Assembly: GCA_037039685.1 (NCBI GenBank)
Contig: JAWNGF010000003.1
Span: forward strand, 558,001-622,000
Length of the DNA: 64,000 nt
Reading direction: 5' to 3'
DNA from: Ceratobasidium sp. AG-K
Lineage: Eukaryota > Basidiomycota > Agaricomycetes > Cantharellales > Ceratobasidiaceae
Shown: piece by piece, positions 25,058 through 37,119 of the stretch
Position numbering within the stretch: position 1 is the stretch's first letter
Layout of the letters: every line of letters starts with the position of its first letter
Made by a program: the position numbers and the translations under genes
Notes under the pieces: model-generated
What the model saw: the letters and a program-made list of their open reading frames with translations, nothing else
Told to the model about the DNA's origin: nothing
The model's database searches: none

Positions 25058-25731
25058 CTATACTCACCTTATATAATCACCCATGATATATCGCAGTAGT
25101 GTCCATTCTCGGCCTTAACTCGTAGTAACCTACTGTCATACTTTCTGGGATTATTGATCATCCACCTACTTGTACCTAGTAGGGGTGTGGTACTGTATCA
25201 CTTTTCAAATTTGGATCTCCTGTGCAGTCTGAGGTAGTTTGAACTTATGTACCGAGTCGGATTAATAGAAAGACTTGTTGGGAGGCTTCGATGGGTACGA
25301 CTCGGTTCGGAGAGTCTTACCTTCGTATTCCCTAGGTATATGCGCCCACCCTTATGGGGTTGAAGAGCTGCGGATATCCGATTTTTTGCCCTCGCCACTA
25401 CGGTAAGCATAATCCAATTCTCTAGTTGCTGTTGCGTGTGAAACAACGGCGAAGGCAGCCTAGATCACAAGGAAGACTCGCCACCGAAGGTCAGACCGCA
25501 TATTCCACCATGCCAGACCAATAGGACCCTTATTACCAGCAGGCGGATCCCTGGGTCTGGTCAAATTCAGATCGTACGACCTCGTTATCTGATAAGATTG
25601 GCGACTACTCCGCATGATCTCACGACGTTTTGGGCGTTACTAAAGAAGACTCACCTTCAGTCTGGTCAAACAACCACCATAATTGTACCCCGCCATCCCC
25701 CCAATCGTCCTAATTTACCTTCGTCCCGACG
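25058..25731. other. intergenic, no gene seen
   Basis: No supported frame; downstream of RTA1 copy E and upstream of the F-box fragment. Confidence 0.4.
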
Positions 25732-26523
25732 ATGGCGTCCTCTCTCCCGGTCGAAGTGCTCATTGCTATATGTGAGCAAGTGGGATCTACAGCAACTGAC
25801 CAGTTGCCAAGGGATGCCAGGGGAAAGCATGCCACTGTTGGGTCGCAACTAGACGTCTTTAGGCCAAGCGTCTGGGACCTTAGAGGATTTAGTAGTGCCT
25901 CACGTCGGTTCCGAGAGGTAGCGGCTCCCTTGTTATTCCGCAATGTTTGCGTCAGAACACGAGAACAGGTGGTCAGACTCGTTCGTAGTAAGCTTCTTGT
26001 CCATGTTTGGTAAGTGTTCCTGTAAGATACCTAGACTTGTCGTCCAATCGCTGAACTGGATTTAAAACAACGGAAATTTAACCGGAACAACACGGGGAGG
26101 CCTCTTTGGCGATCGGACTAAAAACACTTGTTATCACTGGGAAGTTTTATGGGCTCGAAGGCTCATTATTTCCAAAAAGTTTGATGGCTTGGCTGTGCCT
26201 GCACGGTTTTCATAACCGTAATTCCCAAATCATTATTCAATTAATACACTCAAGCATGACATTACAGGTGGGAGGGACCGTCCTTTGCCGGGATTGGAGG
26301 TTAGTGTTACCGCAACCAAACGACGCGCCATGTTATTGGACAGGAGTTCGAAAGGACGTTCTTCGCCCGATTTTTTTCCGACGGACGTTATCGATACTCC
26401 AAGTCCCCCTATATCAAAACACTTTTTTGTGTCCCGTGCAAACTACCACGTCTTACAAAATCGCTCTATTGCCCTTCAGAATTTGCTCTACAACCTTTGC
26501 TCGACGGACTTCCCCATCCTCAA
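25732..26523 (+). pseudogene. F-box protein, partial, next to assembly gap
   Basis: ATG 25732 opens MASSLPVEVLIAICEQV, then WDLRGFSSASRRFREVAAPLLFRNVCVR, which is an F-box and the helix after it. A GTAAGT donor follows at about 26012. Further pieces such as LKTLVITGKF occur downstream but stops and frame changes make them hard to join. The sequence runs into 47 N at 26524-26570, so it cannot be told whether this is a live gene cut by the gap or a decayed copy. Confidence 0.5.
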
Positions 26524-26570
26524 NNNNNNNNNNNNNNNNNNNNNNNNNNNNNNNNNNNNNNNNNNNNNNN
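26524..26570. other. Assembly gap (47 N)
   Basis: Unresolved bases; flanking sequence on the right (26571-27434) shows no recognisable gene. Confidence 0.99.
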
Positions 26571-27434
26571 TCGAGATGACCACGAGATGGCCCGATTAAC
26601 TGCGATATCAATTGCACATCCCCAAACGTTCCCATCAGACCAAGACCCGACTATGGCGGAACACTTGTTAGCTATCAGGATCCGCATGTGCTTGCACTTG
26701 GCGTACGTAGGACAACTCGATCGTCGACCAGCGCACAAAATTCATCGACCGTGATCGAAAAGGGCAAACAACGAGTGCCTAGACGCCACAGATCTGGATC
26801 GCACGACCGCCAGATTGTCTCACCTCGTGGATAACAGCAGTACGTACGTCTGGGGAGACATGATAAATATAGGAAATGGTGGCCGAGGCAAGGAGCTATG
26901 GGGCATCACGGTGAGGATCCTGGTCCGCATCTAAATGCCAAGATGGAAATTCTCGAACCCCAGGCGACAAAAACGCCAACCCGTCCACACATGTTGTCCT
27001 TGTTCGTAAATTGTCATAATGTACCTGAGAAATAGGGAAAATGAATTAACAAACTGCCAACCACTGTCAGCCGACGACGTGGGGGAAACAAGGTTTCATC
27101 CGGATCCGAGTCGTCAAGTTGGGAGGCACGCGACCCTCCCCGCGCCAGCGCCAACCTCAATTGGACTCGTACACATATTTTTAACCACTTCTCGTCGACA
27201 ACATAGGTCGCGCCGCCGCCAAACAAATATAACCGCCTAAATATTACCTGAAACCACGGCTCCGGGCTCACTCGCGGCGGTGGCGGCGGGACCGTTTCGC
27301 CTCGAGATATTGGAAATACGAGGGTCCAGTGCATTCAGTTGACCTTCCTGCCAAGCACAACGACCTGCGGGTCTCACGTTTGCTGCCGCCGGTAACTTAT
27401 GTCTAAAACTTTGAATTATACAATGGTGTACAAA
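26571..27434. other. intergenic, no gene seen
   Basis: No domain-bearing frame; may hold remains of the F-box gene interrupted by the gap. Confidence 0.35.
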
Positions 27435-29487
27435 TTACATATCAGGGCTTGAAGACTCGTTCTCGAGGGGAACGCCAGCGCCCTCCTCATCGCTTAACCT
27501 GATTGCTCCGCGACGGTTGCGCACAAGGCCATACGCGCTCTTGGCCATGCCCAGCACCGATATTATCACGGCCGCCAGCGCTGCCCAGTGCACAAACTCG
27601 CTCGAGCGCTGGCGTACGAAAATCGCAAACAGCGACCATGTGATTACCATATTGGCCACGAGGTCACCGTCGTCTGAGGACGCATACACCTCGGACGCTC
27701 CAACCAAAAACAATCTACAGGGTATTAGCACGAGTTTGGGTGGCAAAAGGTGTACGCACAATCCTAGACAGACGGACAATTTGGTGAATATACCGGCCGG
27801 GTGATCTTCGGCGGATACACCTAGTGCCTCGAACCCTGCCACGACGACAAGGACGGTCGTCCATGCGTGCCATAGCGAAATCGGAATATGAATCCAGACT
27901 GGGAAGTTGTCAGCGGATATAACCGGGAACCGATCAACTTACGTCGATCATGGATGTTCTCTGCGGCGTGGTGCTTCTTCAAAATATAGTAAATCTGGGA
28001 AATGAGGGCCCAGTTCAAGGGCACAACGATTAGTGCAGCGACAAAATGTCCCTATAGTCAAAATAAGTCTAGTAAAGCCTGGAGAACTATTCAGCTACTT
28101 ACCGCAAGGCTGACGTAGAGGTAAACATAATTTAACACGATGAGGACCGGGAGCCGCCACCCAATCCCCTCAGTAATCGTCTTTCTACCGCTTTCTGTGA
28201 ACTGGTACACCATCGATCCCAGCGGAAGAAAACAGATGAGCACCCAGACGCTAAATGCGTACGACGCAGGCGTAAAGTATGTTTGCCTGACTGAGGGGTA
28301 CGATTTTCCCTACAACGATAGATCAGTCAGGTTCAATGTAGTGGTGTACTAGCTTACAACAATAGTGATCAAGATACTCGCCCACCCAATGCAAATTTCG
28401 GGCACAGCACCACGTTTGCAACCTATCCTCATCAGCCACATAGTCGACAACGTCCATCAACTCACCTGCACTGCTCTCCCCCAATAAGGACCAAGTATAA
28501 GCGCACGTAGACTCTTGAACACTCCAAAAAGCGACAAGACCGCAAACACCAGCGCGGGCCAGCGTACGAAACCGCTCCACCATTGTCGTAGTAAAATGGC
28601 AATCAACGAAAACGTAATTGTCATGGTTGCCGCGACGTCGCCCCCATCCGACTGGAATGCATACGCTTCTGAAGCTGCTTCCAAGAACAACCTGTCGGAG
28701 AATTGAGCCTTGAGCTATAGGAGTTGAAGGATTCGTACAGTCCGAGAAAGACAAACACCTTGGTCCACACGCCCGCCGGGGTGTAGTCGCTTGCACCAAA
28801 CGCTTCGAACGCTGCTACGACAATAAGTACTGTCGTCGAGCTATGATATAGCGAGAACGGGACGCGAATCCACACTAGCCATTCTGTTAGACCTGACTAA
28901 CCGGGAGCAAACAACTCACATTGATCATGAATACTCCGTCCAACTTGATGTGATTTCAACATGTAATAGATGCGGGAAACAACGCTCCAGGTTAGGAGGG
29001 CCAAGATAAATGCTATGGCATATTTTTCTGTTAACTAAACGATATTCGTCTAACCGTACCATACATTCTAGTGTGTTACTCACCCAAACTATGAGATAAG
29101 CCGCATTCAGAGTTGCAAGCAGTGGCCACCACCAGCCAATCCCGTTGATAATCGACCTCTTGCCGTTGTCCGTGAACTGATATATACTCAATCCCAACGT
29201 GAGCGGACCGATAAGCCACCGGAGGATTAACCAATACGGTGCAGGGGTAAAGTAGGTTTGTCTACCAGTGCTACGCCATTCGTTATTCCAGACATAAGGC
29301 TGTGTTCTGAGCTTTAGCTGCAGAGAAGGGGGTAACTGTGGGTGAACTTGCATTGATAGAGGACATAACGATTGAAGTGAGAAGCCATATCAGTATATTT
29401 ATAATCTACTTTCGTAAGCCACCATAATGCAATCTCAAATGAATGCTGACATACCTTTAACCAGAAACCATCAGTCCAGTCGCTCAT
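27435..29487 (-). CDS. Two-module multi-pass membrane protein (unassigned family), gene X1
   Basis: Start [11 protein letters not shown] (ATG 29487, 33-nt exon), first intron GTATGT...TAG. Module 1 (about 29370-28457) reads [89 protein letters not shown] and ITFSLIAIL. The exon ending GRAVQ then meets a GTGAGT donor. The next exon ([15 protein letters not shown], donor GTATCT) leads in phase to module 2 with the same order ([61 protein letters not shown]). The gene ends in an acidic tail at 27435. Each module has about six or seven membrane spans. Module 1 lacks the usual DEE...PL tail, which favours a fusion over two genes. Function unknown; resemblance to DUF1774-like fungal proteins is only an impression. 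Confidence 0.65.
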
Positions 29488-30730
29488 TGTGTCAGTAATA
29501 CAACTCGAGGTCGTGGTCGTTGCTCTTGTGAACCAGCTGAGGTCGCGCAGAGGGTTTGTCATCTTCGAGGCGTGGAATTATCAGGGTCCGGCGACACAGC
29601 ATTGAGCGGCGGCTTGGCTTGCACCTATTGACCGGGCTCGCAGGCTGATTTCGGTTGTATTGTAATTATTGGTAGTTGAGATTGCTCCGATGCGAGCGAA
29701 CGTCCACATACAGGCGACGTCCAACCAGAATGGGAGTTGGAAATATCGTCGGTGTCCAGTAATGTCTTTCTGGGGGCTCGATCGACTCGAGCCTACTCAG
29801 ACTTTAGCATACAACACAAGTATGCAAACTAGAATCCAGAGCGACAGAGTTCGACCTCCATATTGTGGGATAGGTTTATAGGCATTCTTGTGTCAGATTT
29901 ATACGTACCCAAGAGCTATATGCTCTGGACTGGTTTGGTTCAATTTCTCACCTCAATCTCCTGGGAGTATAAAAGCGTATTTCCATGTGTTTTGTATTAA
30001 TTATTATTAGAGTCTGCTGTGGGGGGAACGTGGTACTTGTCATCCATCCCTCATCCCGTGAACCCGAACCTTCGACGTCCCCCCGACTCTAGTGAGGTAC
30101 GAGAACACCTCGCAGCAGGATCAAGACGCCGTTAACCATATGACCATTCAGCCCAGTGAGTCTAGATGAAGAGCTGGCCGCTACATAGGAGGAACTGGCG
30201 AGGGGATCGCAGACAGGCCTGCTATGGGGTGGCCTGAAACCGCAGTTCGCTCAGGTAAATTTCAAGTTTACAGTGTCATAAACTCTTGAAAATATCAGGG
30301 ACCGTGACCTTAACGTTCGAATGAAATTCGAATATGAGGCTGGCCAAGTGCCAAGAGGTATGTTCACGTCAATATTCTGTTGCAACATCACTGCGGCTGG
30401 GAGTTTTTTAGGACCCTGGATTGATTGAGACCTCTCCGTCTAAATGTGTACATACATGGTAATTGCAAGTTCTCCATCGTCTCAAACCTTCACAATAACC
30501 CGAGGTTCAAGCCATTCTGTATCGAGTTCAAGGCTGGTTAGTGTCCCCAAGTCGGATGGGTTTGTATGGAACTGATATATGTAATACGTCTCCCAAATTC
30601 AGGAATCAGGCTAACAGGATTACTGCCTACGATTTTTCCGATCCACCTCGGGGAGGCTGGGAATCAAACCTGTCCGGGATTGAAAATATATGAACGAGCT
30701 AACGTAGACTACATTACATTCCCTTACGAC
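29488..30730. other. intergenic, degenerate sequence
   Basis: 1.2 kb between the two double-module genes. A few exon-like pieces with splice signals (about 30300-30480 on +) do not join into a recognisable protein. Confidence 0.35.
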
Positions 30731-32809
30731 TCAAGGCGCACTCACAAGTGGTACGCTCTCACTCTCTTCATCGGGTAGCCTAATCACTCCACGACGAGCG
30801 GGCACAACGTCATACACACTCTTGATTACACCCAGGCCCGACACGACTGCAGCCGCAAGTGACGCCCAGTACACAAACTTGCTTGAGCGCTGGTGTACGA
30901 AAATAGCAAAAAGGGACCACGTAATTGCTACGTTGGCCGCAATATCGCCCTTATCTGGGAACGCATACACTTCTGATGCTGCATCCAAAAACAGCCTTTG
31001 AATCGTTAGTCTGGTTTGTATGAATAACTGCGATACTCACAGTCCGAGAAAGACAGACGCCTTTGTAAATCCGTTCTCTGGTTGGTGGTGAGACTGTGCG
31101 TCTGCACCAAATGCCTCGAACGATCTAACGACAAGGAGGACAGTTGACCAGCCGTGAAAAAACGAGAACGGGACATGAACGCATACTAGTTGCCTAGTCA
31201 GACAGGAGGGAACCCGGAGCCTATCAACTCACATTGATCACGGATGTCCTCTGCGACGGGGTGTTTCTTCAAAATGTAGTAAATATAGGAAATGACGCCC
31301 CAAGCTGAGAGTGCAAGGAAAAACCTGGCGATATGATGACCCTGTGGGTACAGTACCATTAGTTAAGCCTCGGAGAGCTATCACGGTACTCGCATAGTAA
31401 AGTAAGAGGGGGACAAAGTTCAATACAATAAGAAGTGGGAACCACCACCCAATCCTATCGACAACCGTCTTTTGACCATTGTCTGCAAACTGGTACGCGA
31501 CTGGCCCAAAAAGGAGCAGAAGGATCAGCGGCCAGGCAATAAACACGTATGGTGCAGGGGTAAGGTAGGTTTCCTTTCCTACTTCGTACGGATGGCGTTC
31601 GCTGTAGGGATATTGCTACAACAATACATTAAATCAGCTTGGAACAGGGTTGTGGTGGGAAAGGCGTACGATGCCGAGGAGCACAAAATGTAATAAAGCC
31701 AGGGCAACCCATGCCACCGCATTTGTAATCTACTTTCATCAGTTGTACCACTCGGCAACATGCGTCAACCCACCTGTAACACCTTTGTCCTATTAGTACC
31801 AAGTGCAAATCCCCAAAGGTTCTTGAACAAGCCAAGCAACGACATGGTTGCAAATACCAGTGTTGACCAGTACATAAAGTTGCCCGACTTGTGCTGTTGT
31901 ACAAAAATGGCGAATAACGACCATGTAACCGCCAGGTTTGCTGCGACGTCGCCCCCATCCGGTTGGAAGGCATATGCTTCTGACGCCACTTCCAAGAGAA
32001 ACCTGTAGAAGCATATATAGTCCTATTCCATGCGAATAATGGTGCGTGATCTTACAATCCAAGGAAGACGAACAACTTGGTGAACACACCCGCTGTATCG
32101 ATCTGGGTGTTTACACCAAATGCCTCGAATGCTTCAACGACGAGAAGCACTGTTGTGGAGCCATGGTACAGTGAGAATGGGATGTAGATCCACACTGGGC
32201 ATTTTTGTTAGACACAGCTAAGGGGGGGAGGATTCAAATTCACATTGATCGTAAATGCTCCGCTTGACGACGTAACGCATCTTCAATAGGTAGTAGACTC
32301 GGGAGACAACACCCCAGGTAGAGAGTGTCAAGATAAAAGCCATGAAATAGAGTTCTCTGGTCTATAATAACATCAGTATGGCATACAGAGATATGTAGCA
32401 CTCACCCAAACTTGGAGATAGACAATGTTTAAAGCGCCAAGTAGCGGGCACCACCAACCAATCCCATCAATAATTGTCCGCTTTCCGTTGTCTTTGAATT
32501 GGTATATCATTGTTCCACAGGAGCAAAGAACGATGAGCCACCTGAGGACCGACCAATATGGTGCAGGGGTAAAGTAGGTTTCTACACCACTAAACTTGAA
32601 GGGCCCTTCACCATCCTTAGGCTATGGCTCAAAACGTTAGCTGCGGACGATGAGACAAGGATAAAAGAATTGCCTTCATTTTGGACGTAAGAACCCAATT
32701 GAGGTACCCGATTACTACATTCACGATCTACTTGCGTTAGTCACTGCAACTAAATCTCAGATGAATGTCGATCTACCTTTAACCAGATGCCGTCCCTCCA
32801 GTCACTCAT
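30731..32809 (-). CDS. Two-module multi-pass membrane protein, gene X2
   Basis: Start [11 protein letters not shown] (ATG 32809) followed by a GTAGAT intron. Module 1 carries [90 protein letters not shown], and ends TNRTKVLQ at a GTGGGT donor near 31770. Acceptor GAAAGTAG opens [20 protein letters not shown], donor GTACGC, then [25 protein letters not shown] starts module 2. That module ends [16 protein letters not shown] at 30731. All joins are phase 0 and free of stops. Organisation is the same as X1, so the fusion was probably made once and then duplicated. Membrane protein of unknown role. Alternative: two separate genes, the downstream one with an unrecognised start. Confidence 0.65.
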
Positions 32810-33146
32810 TCCGGCACTGGCACAACTCAAAGTTGCAGCTGTTGTTAAACGATGCTGAAGCTTTTCGAAACTCTATCGAGAATAAGTTGTGGTAGTGGGC
32901 AGGGTGATCTTTGAGACAGCCATCAGGGTCTGGCAACACAGCCTCGAACAGCGGTAGCTATGAACTTAATCTTTTGACTCGCAGATCCGGTCCGGCAACG
33001 CCGCAATCGTTAGTGGTCAGGGTTACCCCTATGTAAGAAAACGTCGCTTTTTACCACATTTATCTACGGAAGATAGCTCCGCTGCTATAAGCCAGTCCAT
33101 TATAATTGACTATGAAATACTACAACTCCAGTAAAATAACCAACAT

Positions 33147-34234
33147 CTAAGCGCCGTCCATAAGCGGGACAGTCTCCTCATCCTGAGCCCTTGTCCCCCG
33201 GATACTAAAATTATATCCACGCACATACAGACACTTGGTCACGCTAAGCAGCGACATGACTGCGAATGTAAGTGCTGACCAATGTATGAACCCACTTGAG
33301 CGTTGATTCTCGAAAACGGCAAACAGGGACCATGTAACCGCAAGCGCCGCAGTGAGATCGCCCTCGTTTGACTGGAACGCATACATCTCTGATACTGCTT
33401 CTAGAAATAATCTACCCTGAAATTAGTCTTGCGTCACGCGGGTAATGGTAGGTGCACGTACAGTCCCAGAAATACAAACATCTTGGTAAAACCACCGACC
33501 GGTGTTTGCACGTTTATGCCAAAGGCTTCAAATAGTGTCACAACGAGGAGGACTATTGTCCAGGCATGATACAGTGAAAACAGGTGATGGACCCAAACTG
33601 GCCGTGGTATTGTCAAACTGATCACAAATGGGACCGAACCACTCACCCCGGTCATTAAGACTTCTTCTGACACTAGGTTTGTTCAGAATGTAATAAATAT
33701 GGGAGGTAATGCTTGACACCCAGAGAGCAAACACAGATGCTATGATATAGTGTCCTTCTATCTTTAAGAGTGTCAGTCTTGTCCTGCAAGGTGATGTAGT
33801 GTTTACCCAAGCCGTGTTATAAAATATACCTAAAAACGCAAGCAGCGGGAATCGCCAACCAATCGTATCGATGACTATTCTCTTGCCCTCATCCGTAAAT
33901 TGATATATGTTGTACCCAAGCAGGAGCGCATGGACAAGCACTGAGATACCAGAAGCATGCGGCGCGGGGGTAAAGTAGGTCGGTCTACCCAGCTGATGCC
34001 AGCGGACGGCACCAGTCTCGGGCTACATCTTTGGACATAAGTTGCGAATGAAAAGAAATAGCCGAAGACTCACATCAAATACGGTCAAAGTACTCGAGCC
34101 GAGGAGCGAAGAGAACATGACCACGTTCACAATCTAATCTCATGAGCCACCGCAGCAGAATCACATGAAGGTCGTCGACCTACTCTTAGCCAAAAACCGT
34201 CTGTCCAGTCACTGTACGTCCAGTTACTCATCAT
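33147..34234 (-). CDS. Single-module multi-pass membrane protein, gene X3
   Basis: ATG 34234 (or 34231): [17 protein letters not shown], then introns GTAGGT...TAG and GTGAGT...TAG. The body has [106 protein letters not shown], and an acidic end [12 protein letters not shown]. The first exon contains the W-T-x-x-D-W-T-D motif twice, as if the exon-1 motif had been duplicated. About six spans. Same family as X1, X2 and X4 but with one module, so it shows the ancestral gene size. Function unknown. Confidence 0.75.
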
Positions 34235-34938
34235 CCCAGTGGAAGTAAGCAAGTTTGTGGTCGTCACCAAATCAGAAGGACCGAAAGGCGGCCGGTTGCC
34301 GGGCTATGTCTTTGAAGCTTCTCGGTTCACTCTAGATCTCCATCAAGGCCGAGTGGATTGCCCTCGTGTCATTGGAAATATCAGGGTTTCACGACCAAAC
34401 AACTCACGACCTGCCACTGGCCGCTCTCGAGCTGGTTTAGCCACTTGTTGAGTCGTAAGATAACGCACCACCTTTTGGGTGTCCATTTAGGTTGGACTCA
34501 ACCTAATTGAGAATAGGGACTTAAACTTTTGTTAGAATAAGGTGAGTTGTTGGAAATATATTCATCGATGAGGATGTTACATCGTCCCTATGCCATCGGT
34601 GGGTACCTAGGATTCTTCTATGATGGCGCGCACTCCTTGTCATCCAACACGCTCGTCCTACCAAGAAGAAACGGGCGAATGAACTACTAGATGATAAAAC
34701 CATACCATGTAGAGTTATACCAGGTTACAGAAAAGAAAGCAAGCGGACCATTTCAATGTCAGTTCGTGCCTAATAGAACTAGTTGGGGCAACACAACGAG
34801 AGCGGATGGCCTACATTTACGATAGCCAAAAATTTCGAGAGGAGCGGGGGTAGGCTCCCACGCTCACAAGCTGCTCTTGCCAGCTACCGGAGCCAAAAGC
34901 TCCTATAGAATATTAACCAATCTTGAGACAAAACATAC

Positions 34939-34968
34939 CTGCCCAGTCACCTCTGTCCAGTCACCCAT
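34939..34968 (-). pseudogene. Orphan first exon of the X family
   Basis: ATG 34968 opens MGDWTEVTGQ followed directly by a GTATGT donor, as in exon 1 of X1-X4, but no matching downstream exons are found. Probably a relic of a lost tandem copy. Confidence 0.4.
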
Positions 34969-35078
34969 CCCGCCGATCATAGAGCGTGAGATTGTGCTCA
35001 TCGTGAGGCGGCAAGAGCCGAGGATAGCTTGCTTGAAACAAAGGCTTCTGGGCGTCACTTGTGAATACGAACACTTAC

Positions 35079-35125
35079 CAGGGCTCGGCGGCCGGAGACC
35101 AGCTGCTCTCGGTCCAGTCCCTCAT
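35079..35125 (-). pseudogene. Second orphan first exon of the X family
   Basis: ATG 35125 opens MRDWTESSWSPAAEP, ending at a GTAAGT donor. It has the W-T motif of the family start exon but no body. Confidence 0.35.
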
Positions 35126-35592
35126 CGAGTCGGTAGCATAATGCAGGGGCGTGGTCGCTACCGGACAGCAAGGGCCAAGGGTAGCCACTTCTCTGGAACC
35201 AAGGCCTCTGGCGGGCCGATGGCCCTCCAGAAAGATTGCATTTACCCACATGCTGAGAGCACAACCATGCACTTGGCCGCTCTATATCAACTACCGTGGG
35301 AGAGTCGTGGCTCGTAGGAAGCGTGGCTATGCTTCTAAAACGGATCCGCAGTGATCTGTGCTCCAATCCTGCAACGTGCGTTGTGATTCGTCGACTCATC
35401 GACCCATCAATATCCCATATTAGTCCTCGTGTACAGCGATAACAAACACAGGAACGACTTGACCCTGACAACCACCGGACCATCCGTGTTGTTGAACACG
35501 GTGAGCGACTTCGTTGCTGGCCTGTGAATATGTTCCTAGTGGACCAATAACACCCTAGTTTGATCGAGACGATTGTAATTCCGCGAGTCAGA

Positions 35593-37119
35593 ATGGTAAG
35601 CCAGATATAATTTATTCGAGTTAGGTTAATGCTCGTTTATGCCAATGGTTTATCCGGGTACAGGCAGTGAGTCGAGTGTGGTCCGTTTGATCCAAGTGTC
35701 GACTTACTTCCCATTTCGCGGTTCCAATGATATAGTTGGTAGGTAAAAAACGCTACCAATGAATCCAAGCTGACAGCCAACGCTTCTGCTATTCAGGTGG
35801 TAAGTGAGATAGGAAAGCCGCCACTGGCACTAGGCTAATAATTACTCGGGCTATATCATGGGCTTAGATGGTTAGTAGAGTGCTTCTGCTCGACCTAAAC
35901 TGACCAGCTTGTGACCCCGACGGTTTAGATGGTACGTAGGCTACGGTATGACCCGGTCTGAGTTGACCCGCCCTGCTTACAACGTCACGAGGATAGATGG
36001 TGAGTGGCGAACACTAGATCGAACTAGCCTGACTTCTTTTTATCGCGATTTTTCGGGAACAGAGGGTGAGTTGAACGGAGAGCCTGTGGAACGTCGGTAT
36101 TTGACCTCGGCCCCATGTTCATTGATGTATACAGGCGGTAGGTGGTGTCTATACTGGTATCATTCGAACTAAGCTAAGTGGACTCGCAATGACATCCCCA
36201 ACGTAGATGGCAAGTCGAACAACGTAGTGCCCAAGCTATACTAATATGTTCCCGGTACTATCTTGGGACGATAGACGGTGGGTCAGGGGAACGCCCCTCG
36301 AGCTAGGCTGATCTTCTTCCAACTCAAATGCCCTCTACACAGACGGTGAGGCCACTAAAGTGTTACGTGATTCTGGCTAATCTTCTTTCTTTTTCTAATG
36401 GCACGTCGTGGACATAGCTGGTAAGTAAGAGACGTGATATATCGACACTCGGACCACAATGACCCATTTTATCACTGTATTTTTATCGCAGATCGTAAGT
36501 CAGGTATAATACTGCTAGACGCAAGCTGACCACCCTGGTTATAATTTTCGAGCGTAGGATGTGAGTATGAAGCCGTACTGCTGAGCCGATGCTGATCGAC
36601 CATGATAAAGCGGATATGGTCCGGACGAGTGAGTCGGATATGACACCATGTGATTATTCTAACTTCAACTTCTAATAATGACCCCATTTCAGGCGGTGAG
36701 TCGGGTGGAGCGTTGATCAAGCTAGTCTAATTCGTATTTCACTCGACGCGTGAGCTTAGCCGGTAAATTCTAATTCTAATTATATTGATTGGTTCGAGCT
36801 GACTTACCTTGGCTCTGGTGATTCAGATACGGATTGTAAGTGGACTGTGACGTTCGCAATACAGGCTAAGATAGGGGGGTTTGCTTGCGGCCAACGTAGG
36901 AGGCGAGTAGGGCTCGGCCACGCACCAATCAAGCTGACCCAGTATTATCATGACGTTGCAAATATAGGATGTGAGTTGGGTGCTGTTTTCCTTGGGTTGA
37001 AGTAGGCTTAACCCGGTACCCTACCACCATGGTCGTGGCATTCTAGGTGAGTCGACGATAGAAAATCAGTTTTGTGCTAATCGACACCGATGGGCGCATT
37101 GTGATGACAACAGTCCGAG
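35593..37119 (+). other. Array of ~20 microexons (mostly 3 nt) in regular introns
   Basis: Units read ...AG-NNN-GTRRGT. Three-nt exons are at 35664, 35736, 35797, 35868, 35929, 35997, 36063, 36135, 36207, 36275, 36343, 36418, 36492, 36558, 36693, 36760, 36900 and 36968. An 18-nt exon lies at 36611-36628 and a 9-nt one at 36827-36835. Intervening introns are 58-72 nt (one 50), most with a CTGAC/CTAAT-like branch site 15-40 nt before AG. Two use GC donors (36210, 36903). Joined codons from ATG 35593 have no stop. The final step passes an AG|GTGAGT junction at 37046/37047 and the 6-nt exon TCCGAG. Confidence 0.6.

Noticed and set aside
28320..28456. X1 second module read as a pseudogene because of a TGA after FALGGRVS
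   Set aside because: A GTATCT donor just before the stop restores a phase-0 join to [12 protein letters not shown], as in X2.
30280..30480. Possible small spliced gene (DRDLNVRMKFEYEAGQVPRG)
   Set aside because: The following exon-like piece stops at once and no family is recognised.
35593..36972. Microexon region as an ordinary tandem repeat or minisatellite
   Set aside because: The units do not share sequence outside the splice-like motifs, so unit copying alone does not explain the regular AG-N3-GT pattern.
37047..37061. A 15-nt GTGAGTCGAC-GATAG stretch (and GTAAGTTGACTCTAG in K2) that looks like an ultra-short intron
   Set aside because: Removing 15 nt does not give an open frame in either gene; treating the GT as the donor of a 66-67 nt intron does.
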